A DNA stretch of 64,000 bases, taken from contig JAHRBS010000012.1 in NCBI GenBank assembly GCA_024305745.1, positions 2,485,001 through 2,549,000 on the forward strand. Direction: 5' to 3'. Shown here piece by piece: positions 45,515 to 55,245 of this stretch (its first letter is position 1; every line of letters begins with the position of its first letter). Source of the stretch: Polyporus tsugae (lineage: Eukaryota > Basidiomycota > Agaricomycetes > Polyporales > Polyporaceae). The notes under the pieces were generated by a model. The model saw only the letters and a list, made by a program, of their open reading frames with translations. It searched no databases and had not been told where the DNA came from. Both the position numbers and the translations under genes were made by a program.

Positions 45515-47366
45515 CACGTCCAGGACTGCACGAGACGCGGATGGGTCCCAACCGTAAGGTCCCAACAAGGTCCCAAAGTTACAGTGCACAATCACTTGAA
45601 TCAGTGCACGCGGGACGCACTGTCAGTGCTCGTCGCTCAGCACTGCAGCAAGGCTCACATTGCAATTGGGCTCTACGTATTGGGCTCTGTTGTGGCGGAA
45701 TCCGAATCAAGAAACAGTCCACTGATTGACCAGGTGGGTCTGAGGTGTCCAGTGGCGCGAGCGTGCGCGACCATCACGATGGTGCCGGTGAACAACGGTT
45801 ATCACTGTCAGTCCCATACTTAACAACAACGTCCACATGTATGCGTGGCCGGGATGGGTAAATTTGTGCTGGTTTGTGTCGCAGCCAGGGGGCGTTTGGG
45901 GGGCATCGTTGGACAGTGGCCGCAACGTTAACCCTTCGGAGTCCGGACCAAATACTAACTTCACTGAGGGACCCCGGATACTTGGACCCGTTAGCCGAGA
46001 TAAGATTACTTACCCGGACTGTGCCCCTCTGGGAATCTCATCTCTTCCTTGCTTGCTCGACAGCGGCTTTCTCAGTCTGCCTCCATGATCATCGTCAATC
46101 CCCACGGATTGTTTATTCGGCTTTGGAGATATGGATGTCAACAACGAACTCAGCGACTAGCGGAGGTGAGTTCTTGTCTCATTAGATTGAATATGTGCGC
46201 TATGACGTTATACTTCTATATGAGGCTCGCTGGGTTGCTTGACTTAAGTTGTCGGCATACAGGGACTCGGAGGACCGTGGATAGGACATTGGTGCAGCCT
46301 GGCGTCGTCTTGGAAGACTTCGCGGCAGTGGGCATATGGCTCCATTGCATGGAGGCGTACACTTATGTATAGTGATGTCGGCAGCTCGAGCTCGAGGACG
46401 TCGTGTAAATTGATTGTTTTTAATATTTTATCAGCTGAATGAGCCCAAATGTCCTCGCGCCCACAGCCTAACCCACACGGCTCCATCCCTGATGCCTTCC
46501 AGGAGATGTTGGGTGTCTCCAGGAGCATGGGCGGTAGGAGCGACCAGGTCAAGTCGGAGGTTGAAGGGAGGACGCCGCCGTCAGGTGCGGTGGGTGTGTC
46601 GGACGGGACAGCGTCGGAACTACCACTTGCCGTGTCGTATTGTAGACCCGACATCGTGAGCGACTCGGGGAATAAAGGAGGCATCCTGGAACCCGCGCAG
46701 CGTGTTGACGTTATTTCGTACTTCCTGGTGCGGGCTCAATGGAAGCGGATCGCCGGTGCTTTGGAACTTGTTGTCGGGCTGTGACTAAGACCTTCGCAGG
46801 TTGGAGGGCAAGACCCGGAATACGTAAACTTCAATAGATTCCCAAAATTCCCATCTCATAGATGTGACATTAGGGGTGCTCAATCCTCCTGGACGCACTC
46901 GGAGGCCATTGATGGCGGTTGAACGTTGAACGTTGATGGACTACGAGTGCCAAGCCTTCCAGCGTAGTCGGTTCTATACAATCAGTTCTCAGTTCCAGAT
47001 ATGGAAAGGCACCGAGTCACCGACTGCGCTCCTCCCACCCGTTTTCAACACGTCTACCGTAGCCACTTCTCCAAGGAGAAACCTGATTCTCGAGTGCGTT
47101 GCACCAATACTACCCAGCTTTGCTTGGGGAAAGCAACACCAGTCCCACTCGAATGGTTTTGAAGCCCAGCTCGTAGGCTAGTAGCCTCGCGTAGCTTGTC
47201 TCTAAGTGCGTCCTGCGTCCTGCGTCCTGCATCCAGGAGAATTGAGGATCCCTATAATATCTGTCGCAAACACAGTGCGTATCTGCGCAATCGTGATTCA
47301 CATGCACAACCTATGAATTTCAAGAACATGGTAGTTAAGGACGCTATAGCTACATCTAGCCTCTAA
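45515..47366. other. gene-poor interval
   Basis: No recognised gene. A plus-strand frame at 46449-46784 (111 codons) has protein-like composition and follows a possible acceptor at about 46435, with candidate upstream exons at 46085-46165 and 46260-46370, but frame joins are unclear and no domain is seen. Confidence 0.35.
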
Positions 47367-47413
47367 GTATACCCTAACCATCTACTATGATCTAGTAGAT
47401 GGTTAGGGTATAC
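47367..47413. terminator. perfect 21-bp inverted repeat (hairpin) 3' of ferric reductase 2
   Basis: The left arm at 47367-47387 and right arm at 47393-47413 are exact reverse complements, with a 5-base loop (TGATC). The arms include CCCTAACC and GGTTAGGG. The element starts 67 bp beyond the stop of ferric reductase 2 and so probably lies in its 3' UTR or polyadenylation region. The symmetry is certain; a role in termination, mRNA stability or as a small inverted-repeat element is inference. Confidence 0.6.
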
Positions 47414-47480
47414 ACCGTCTAAAAAGTCGTATCTAGAATCTGTCATGGCCATTCGCAAAAAAAGCCTATACACTGCACGC

Positions 47481-49834
47481 TCACGCGTACCCGAACGACT
47501 CGACGTGAAGGACCACGCTCGGCCCGCCCTTGAGCGAGGCGGAGAGGGGCACGCGCAGCGCCTTGCGGCACGCCCGCGCGATGCCCTGCGAGCCGCACAC
47601 TAAGTAAAGTAAAACAAAACGTTGTAAGCCAACGCGAAACACACCGCAAGGAGTCGCGAGTGAAGACATACCAGTAACGGAGATGCGGCCGGTGGTCGCG
47701 TCGACCTCATCACGCAGGAGCGTGTCGAGCGCGGGCCGGGCCTCGTATACCTGCACCGCGGGAAACCTAAGGAGGGACGGCGGGCGGCTGCGCCCGACGG
47801 CGGTGCCCTCCGACAACGAGTGGATCGAGTCGTCGTCGTTCCACGACTTGACCTCGCGGAGCGCGTTCGGGTCCGCCGCGCTTCCTCCGCTCTTGCTCGT
47901 GATGTAGATGCGGATCGAAATCTCGATGTCGGCAGGCGCGAGCTCGAGCGCGGTCGTGAGCGCCTTGCTCACCCACTCGATGTGCCCTGGCTCGCGGATG
48001 GTCCAGATCCAGACGAGCCTACGGCACCTGCTCCTACCGCTCTGCACGTGGCTGAGCACCCCCAAGAACGTCGACAGCGTGAACGTGACGCCAGAGCCCC
48101 CGGCGACGAGCACGACGGTGTCGTCGTTGTCGAGGTTCGGCGAGAAGCCGTACGGCCCGTCGACAAGCACCTTGACCTTCTCGCCGACCTGCGCGCGCGC
48201 GGCGAGCCGCCGCGTGAAGCCCTCACGCACGTTGATCAGAAACACGAGCTCCTTCCAGTACGGCGTGACGTGGTCCCCCGGCCGGGCCGCGTCCACGTCT
48301 ACCACGGCGGGGAACTTCTTCTCCAGTCCTGCATCTGCCGTGGTGGCAGCGGTGGGGGTGGAAGGTGCGGCCGCGCCGGCGAGCTGGTAGTGGCTGTCGA
48401 CGGACGCGATGGTGAACGGGTGCGACTCGAGCGGGTTGCCCGAGACGGCCGGCATGGTGAGGAACGCGGTCTGGCCGGGCGTCCAGCTGAAGTGGGGCGG
48501 GCGCTGGATGTGCAGGCGGACGAAGTGCGGCGAGAGCAGCTCGACGGACGCGTCGAGCCGATTCGCCTGTTTGCTGAAGCCGAAGTAGAGGTGGTTGTAG
48601 TAGACGACGCGCGCGAGGCGGATGAAGCGGTCGAGCCCCCAGATGAGGAGGGAGGGCCAGACGTATGTACCATAGCGGTGGCGGTTGGCGTGGAAGTAGC
48701 CTCCGAGGAGGAAGATCCTGGGGAACAAAAGCGTGCGGTTAGCGGTGGAAGTCGCGCGATGTGTGCCTGGGGACTTACAGCACCATTAGGAAGTGTACGA
48801 AATAGAAGACCTCGTAGGCCTGGGAGCGAATTGGGCGGAGAGAGACGAGGATGAGGGCGCTGAATGCGATCGACGCGGTAAGAGCGACCCGGCCGTCCCA
48901 TCTCTCCCACGTCTCTTCGTGGGCGAACTTGATCTGCGCGTGGGATCCTGGCGTTAGCCAAAAACAGAGAACCGTGAAACCCACAAATGACTCGCCTTGG
49001 ATCCTCCATGCACCCAGAGAAGAACAAACACGACACGAGACATCATACGATGGATGTAGTTGAGCTACGTGAATGAGCACACGGCCTGGGAATGTTTACG
49101 AAATGATGTTACCTTATCGTAGCTGATGCCAGTGATATCTGCCGCAAAACCGTTAGAGTTCGGGCGCGATGAGAGGATCATGCTTGACTTACAAGCGACG
49201 ACATTATTCTTCGTTCCCAAAGCAGTGATGATCGGAGTCTGACTGGTGGCGAGGATGCCAGCTCGAACACCCCAGTAGTTGATGTCCAACTTCCCTCCCT
49301 CAAGGTTGGTCGCTTAAGCATTGTTAATACAAGCAAGCAAAGAGAAGAACAGCGAAGCTACTCACTGTTGGCAAACTCCCAAGTAAACAGTGCGACGATG
49401 TAGGCGACAGTGACGAACACCTCTGCGAAGTTGAGTGTGTAGGACTGTCCGATCTCCAGCGTCCACCGGAAGGCGACGACGCGGTATGCGTTGATAACCG
49501 CCGTAGGGACATTGCACAAAGAGAACGCCCATCCCGTGGAGGTCGGGTCCCCGCCGGCCTCAGCATCGGCGGTCTTCTGACCTCTCGAGGGGGTCCGTCG
49601 GGAGCACTTGGCGAGCGCCCATGAAGCGAACTGGAACACGGCGATGAGCGTAATGAAGCTCGCAATGAGCCACCAGAGCTGTTGCGGGTAGGCCGCGTCG
49701 CGGGCTAGGAGCACCATCCGGTCGGGACTAGCGTTGCTCTGCGATGTTGCCGCGGACCCGCTGTGCCCAGCGGATCCGGAGGGCGACGCCGGAGAAGCGG
49801 AACGGAGGACGCTAGCGTGCGCGGAGGAGCTCAT
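47481..49834 (-). CDS. ferric/cupric reductase transmembrane component 2 (FRE family)
   Basis: Second FRE-type metalloreductase of the plasma membrane. The start at 49834 yields a Ser/Ala-rich N-terminus, then a helix (WWLIASFITLIAVFQFASWA), a cytosolic loop and further helices (TLNFAEVFVTVAYIVALF; ILATSQTPIITALGTKNNVV). Heme ligands are expected in LNYIHRMMSR and VLLWVHG, and in FYFVHFLMVL and GGYFHANRHR. The FAD motif is ESHPFTIASVD. NADPH motifs are GPYGFSP, VAGGSGVTFTLS and a late VCGSQG, the last created by removing an intron at about 47680-47600 (donor GTATGT, acceptor TTACTTAG). The protein ends VESFGYA at 47481. The substrate-side linker (AAAPSTPTAATTADAG) is longer than in reductase 1. 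It shares the overall exon layout with reductase 1 but only moderate sequence similarity, so the duplication is old. Confidence 0.9.
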
Positions 49835-52800
49835 CTCGAAGCTGGAGCCGGTGCGGCGGCGAGCTAGTGGCCAGGGAGGGATGTCTGAGGAGCCACCTCG
49901 TACCTGGCGGAGGCGTATAAGTACCAGCCACAGCAGGCAGCGGACGCCGAGTGGACGGTGCAGGGATGGGAACGGAGGACTTTGTTTGGAGAGAGGCTGA
50001 CGCACATAGCAGTAACATAGGTCTTCTGCGAGATGCGACGGACCGCCGCGTTGGAGGGCCAACGCTTCGCATGGATTGGTCGCAAAATCCTGGGTCCAGA
50101 GGCGGGATGATCGGGCTTCGATCTCACCGGCGCGGATCTGGCTCCTTCACCGTACGGATGATTCGATGACGCCGCAGAAGTTGCGTGCTGATCAGCTGTG
50201 TGGTGAAACTTGAAGAACTCGCAAAATCACGTATTTGCCCAGTCACGGTCTGCGTGATTTCCACGATCATGAAGTTTACCGGAGCAGGAACGGAGCCTCT
50301 CGAGGATCGGTTCTGCATCCGTCACGTCGCCGTCAGCGATGATGCAGATGTGTTAGCAAGTAACGATGGAAGGTCGCGACCTGGACAGGTACCATGAACA
50401 CCGGACGGTCACGCATGGAATGTTTCGAGAAAAAGACGAACTCTGAAATGTCTGAGCTAATATGATATGGTCGCTAAGAGCGGAGTCAAAGCAATATCGC
50501 TCACGATTGCGTAAGAGGCGATATTTAGGCGTCCTCTGCAGAGGCAGGGTGGGTCGCGGTGACCGACCCATCGCACATGTGGCCCGTCGTCGTACGGTTT
50601 GCCAGGCGAACGGCGAAATCATTGCCCTCAGACGGCTATCTTTATCTGATAAGATAAATGATAAGATAAAGATGCACTAGCAGACCTTCTCGAGCCCCGG
50701 ATGGAACGAGAAGGGAGGGAAGTGGGGCAAGAACGCAAATTGGAGCTGCATCACCATGTGCAAAGAAGGACGGAATTCGGAGACCTCGGCTATTGTCTGA
50801 CCAGACCAGTGGTTCACAGAAATAACGATAACGCATGGCTCTACTATTTACTCACCTTCAACGTGTTCAACTCGGTTCTCGTCGGCCGTCCTCACAAGTG
50901 CGGAGATGTAAAACACCCGTTTAGACTGATCATCTTGAGGCCACAATCATTAGGGCGGGCAGGGCCGATGGCTTGGTTTTGGTGAGTTTGAATTGAAGAT
51001 CCGATTCGTTCGCCACCCCCTTGCGTTAATGCAGTCATTGATCAGGAAACAGATCCACTGGAAGTGCTCAACAAACGTACAGAAGATGGAGCACCGTGCC
51101 GTAATTCTGGGAGACTGTGATAGTCAGAAGATCAGAGCGTGAGGAAGGCAGTTGTATGCGCCTTGTGCCACGAGAAACGTCCGAGGCTGTGCTTCGTCAC
51201 GCATCCCGGCCACGGCAGGCTAGAAAAGGAAAGTCCGGTATCAGACTCCGGTCACGGTCACTTATCGCGGCCAACACCGTCGCCAGCGACAGTCACCCGC
51301 ATCTCAACCGCCTCCTCCTGACAGCCACTCAAGTACTCAAGCATGCTGCGATCGTATCGATATTGCACCGAACACGCTCGTCTATATGGGCGGCGAAGCG
51401 GGTGGTGCCACACTAATGCGCGAAGTTCCTAACAGTGTCGCGCCAAAAATAACGGGGAGGGCGCATGGCGTGGGTGCAGCATGGTGCGGAATCTAAACGC
51501 TACAGTAAGTACGTGCGTCGAATGTTCCCGTGTGGCCCATATTGTATCCGACTCCAACTCGATCATCCCTGGGCCTCGGCTTCTCCAGCGGAGTCGCGAC
51601 GAACCCGTCGCCTTCTTGGACGAGTTCAGACGTGGGCACGGCTCAGGACGACGACGGGGCTCCGCCTGGCCATGTGCCTTGTACCGCCCAAGAAGCTCTG
51701 TTTGCGATGAGTTAGACCTGCCAAGCGGAGACGGATTCAAACAAGTGAGTAGAACTTTGCCTCATTGAAGAAAGTCGCCGCGCGCAGCTGCCATCCGTTT
51801 GGATATCCGCATCTTCGTAACGGATAAACATGTCAGATGCGTATTCCTTATCTCTCTCACGAGTCTCAGACTACTGACGGGATTCCAACCAACCCTCGGT
51901 CCCCTGAACATCCCATTGAATATGGGACGCCGCGAAGCCAATCTGGCAGACGAATGTCCTACGATCTCCATGAGCGTACGGCGCGCGGCTCGAGTTATCA
52001 GCCCTGTTCCGATACCCTAGTTCCTAGGCATCGATCGTTCCGGAATTTACATATGCGAAGATAACCGCCAACGGAAGGTATCCATGCGCAGCGCGCACTG
52101 GCAGCCTGTCTGTATCTTCCGTTCGAATTCCACTCGCGCCTCCGCTCCACATGCAACGTTCTGCAGACATGAATCTTGCGCTTTGTGTCAGTAGTGCTTC
52201 CCAAGGTGTCAGCGCCTTAGTCAGTCCTTGTCATTCCGCTCTCGACGCCTTTGAAAATCTTTGTTATGCCTCGGGTTCGAGGCTCAAGTCATCGCACAAC
52301 AATGGGCGTGGATTGGACAGCATGACCGCCTCGGAGTCAATGAGATGGTATCCAGCCCTACTGACGGCCGTGGACGTCGAATTGTTTTCCTATACCGTAC
52401 ACCCTCTGTGTTCGTGTCATACAACTGTCATATACTGCTGTTCCTCTCGATTATTACTGCGGGATTCCCGTTCTGACAAGGTTTTCCAATATGAATCAGT
52501 GCGAATTTTGAGCACGTTCTGTGCATGACGAGCCCACTTCGAAGCGGAACTGCAAGCCTGATTTCATAACTCGCCGCCCCTGGCGTTGCATCGCAGCTTC
52601 CCTTGGTATGTTTCCTTCACACTTCTTGATCACTCTTCAACACAACGATCTATAATTGTTCTCCTTCACGCCAGGGAACCGAAAACAAAAACTGGTCAGA
52701 GAGTCCACCGGGCGATAATCGTTGCCTCTTGTGTGCGCCACTATATCAAAGGGAGATACACAATCAGTCGAAGCGTGGTACACGGCGAGTTTTGATTACC

Positions 52801-53029
52801 GGTGAGGTGGCACTGAGCCCGGTATTGCAAGGGTTGTCCGCCGGGCGGTGTTGTGGAACGCACAGACCAGGACGGACGGCCTCGGTGTTCATCGCAATCA
52901 ATCGCTGAGACGAGCGAACAACAAAATCACGAGCCTTCTCGACCCGAATACGGCTGACCTCTTGGCCGATTTCCAGCCTCACTCCAACATGAACTTGCCG
53001 ACATATGCCGAACACGCCAGCCTCCAGCG
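49835..53029. other. 3.2-kb stretch without a recognised gene
   Basis: Small frames on both strands show no domain and no convincing exon chain. Two GATAAGATAAA-type GATA-motif clusters occur at 50648-50671, which could be regulatory, but no target gene is clear. Confidence 0.4.
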
Positions 53030-53037
53030 TATAAAAG
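53030..53037 (+). promoter_or_regulatory. TATA box before a possible gene
   Basis: TATAAAAG followed by a CT-rich stretch and an ATG at 53077 is a plausible core promoter for the uncertain gene below. Confidence 0.45.
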
Positions 53038-53076
53038 CCGTCGCTCTCGCCCGTCCTCTCTTTCCCCAGAACTCCC

Positions 53077-53975
53077 ATGTTCACTTCTCCCTCTCCACCC
53101 TCTCCTAGGTGCGCTGGCGACTCGCATTGGTGTATGCTATGCGGGTCGCTGGTCGTACGCTCTCGTGAGGGGCTGAACGTCGGACTGGGATGTTTCTCCC
53201 CCACATGTCCTCGCCGTCTGTCTCGGCGGTGGGGACGGGGCCTCTGGGCACCTCAGCATCGACGCGTATGTTGTCTCGTCCTCGTCTGCCATCTTTGCTT
53301 GAGCTGACGCTTCGCTATCAGATTGTGTCGGAAGCGTCCACTCACCAACCCTTCTCGGTATGTCCCCTCACATCTCCCCGGATGGCTGTGGCTCACCGTT
53401 GTGACGGACAGGTTTCTTCTCTCTCTCATCTCTGTGGCGCGTTCGCTATCATGGCGACGGCGCGTCACACCACATGGCTGACCCACCACCACGTACGTTC
53501 ACTATTCCCGAGTTCGCCGCCCAAGACCAAGCCTCACCGCCTCGACTCTAGCACCACCATGCACCAGGTGTCAGCCGGCCCGTCGATGGTAAGCCCACCT
53601 GGTGGCTGTCGACGTTCGCGGCGCGTCGCACCCAGGCTCCCACCCTCGCCGCGAATCACTTCATTGTGCCGGCGAAGAGGTGGACGAGCCAACGCCTTTC
53701 CGGTACAGTCGCCTGTCGGGGACGGGCGACTCGGAATGTGCGGAGTGGGCGCGTCGCACTGCAAGGCTGAGCCTCCGACTGGTGAGTGTCTCCAACGTTC
53801 TGTGGAAAGTATTTGGTAGGAGACTTACGCAAATAATTGCAGCGTGGACCGGGATCTTCGAAACTGAACGTGGAAATATACGGGTGAGTGTTGATCCTCC
53901 ACCCGTTCACTGACATTTGTGAGCTATTCAGCGATATTACCCCCGATTTGGAACGCGTCAGGTAAGTTTCCATAG
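53077..53975 (+). CDS. possible intron-rich hypothetical gene
   Basis: Function unknown and the gene model is tentative. A TATA box and CT tract precede the ATG at 53077. Downstream there is a regular chain of donor and acceptor signals: GTATGT at about 53268, 53357 and GTACGT at 53494, GTAAGC at 53589, GTGAGT at 53780 and 53883, each closed by a nearby CAG/TAG. Two frames compete through the small exons. One gives MATARHTTWLTHHH, a His run, then HAPGVSRPVDGSHPRRES, EEVDEPTPFRYSRLSGTGDS, and GSSKLNVEIYGDITPDLE. The other starts MSSPSVSAVGTGPLGTSAS and passes through a Pro run. I slightly prefer the first because it stays protein-like across five joins. No domain was recognised. Confidence 0.35.
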
Positions 53976-54423
53976 TAGAGCATCCTAGTGGCGGAGGAGA
54001 TAGAATCGTGTCAGTGACATGTAAATACAGTAGTAGTATAGAAATATACCATAGCGAAGTGGTGACAGTCTTCGCCGCAGAAGTTAATAAAGGTACTCAC
54101 CCCAAGCATTGGTGACCCACGCTCGACCCGCTCGAGTTGACGAATTGCATCCGTCGCGCAGTTCATTTGAACTAGATGACCCCCAAAAGGCACTAGAGAC
54201 GTCAAAATATGTATATCCTGTGGTCTAAATATCAGCAGGCAAACTGACGGGCGTTTGGTGGATCATACACGATGGAGATCTCGTCGGGCGATCAATCTTG
54301 CTTCGCCCACCATAGCGGGGTCTCACCGCGCCAGGACAGTCTGTCTGCATCCATGTCGTCTCGGAAGGAGATATCTGCACGGCATCACAAGGTAACGGAA
54401 TGACGTTCGCATCAAACCGAGCG

Positions 54424-54861
54424 TTAGCCTGCAATTCCGAGCATCAACATGAACTGTATGTACTTACGGTCAAGCTCGTCATGACTGGGTGCAGGAGATT
54501 GCAGCACTGTAAGTATTCGGAAGACGGCGCCCCCCCGGTTTCTGTCAGATCCGAATGAAAGGTCGAGATACACTCTCCCAAGTTCATACTCTACCGTCAG
54601 CTTCTCGCCCTTCTTCATCGGTGAGGCACATGCATGGGCCGGATGAAGCCCCGCTCCGATCTGTGCGAACGTGACAGACCTCACCGCGGTGGTTATCCGC
54701 GTTCGCCCCGACTGCACCTGGCGTAGGCTGAGGTCCTGGATGTTGGAGTCGAGGTTGAGGGTACCAACTCCATGCATAGGCTCGTTGCGCGCACCAATTG
54801 TGTCCATACCGCCAGAGCAACGATGTTCTCCAAGATATGTAAAGGTTTCTCCTATGTACAA
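54424..54861 (-). CDS. hypothetical protein fragment (minus strand)
   Basis: Not recognised. A protein-like frame includes GVGTLNLDSNIQDLSLRQVQ, SVTFAQIGAGLHPAHACASP, KKGEKLTVEYELGRVYLDLS and GAVFRILTVLQSPAPSHDEL, the last followed by a donor-like GTAAGT. Possible further exons are at about 54340-54400 (ISPSETTWMQTDCPG) and 54010-54190. A 5' exon may lie at 54870-54960 (NIEVKGECPDPLGSEVF). The alternating polar/hydrophobic pattern suggests beta strands. The limits given are only those of the clearest exon. The opposite strand also has frames here, so the call is weak. Confidence 0.4.
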   Translation of the reverse strand: MYIGETFTYLGEHRCSGGMDTIGARNEPMHGVGTLNLDSNIQDLSLRQVQSGRTRITTAVRSVTFAQIGAGLHPAHACASPMKKGEKLTVEYELGRVYLDLSFGSDRNRGGAVFRILTVLQSPAPSHDELDRKYIQFMLMLGIAG

Positions 54862-55245
54862 CGATGGACGAACACTTCAGAGCCCAGAGGATCCGGACAT
54901 TCGCCCTTAACCTCGATGTTGCGACCACTGCCGCGCCGAAGGTCTGGGATGGCAGTGAGATCGAACGACTTGAGTCTTGTATGGTATAGTCGGACTCACT
55001 TGGGTGTGCTTCCCAGTGCAATAAGAGACGCACAGGTACGCCACGAATGGAGTGGAAGAGGGTTGCGAAGAATGCGGCGGACACGGCAGTGGCGGTGGTT
55101 GCGACCAAAAGCGGTTTCCGGTTCCGCGGAGATAGCCGGCCTGGACACGTGATCCAACCCGACGCGCGACACTTGAACGCGTTGTGCTCTGCCAGTGCCA
55201 CGGTTGTGCTCGTCGAGTTTCGTGTCTCGCTCGCTATCCACGGCC

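Noticed and set aside
47820..48854. Plus-strand frame of 344 codons
   Set aside because: Antisense shadow of ferric reductase 2.
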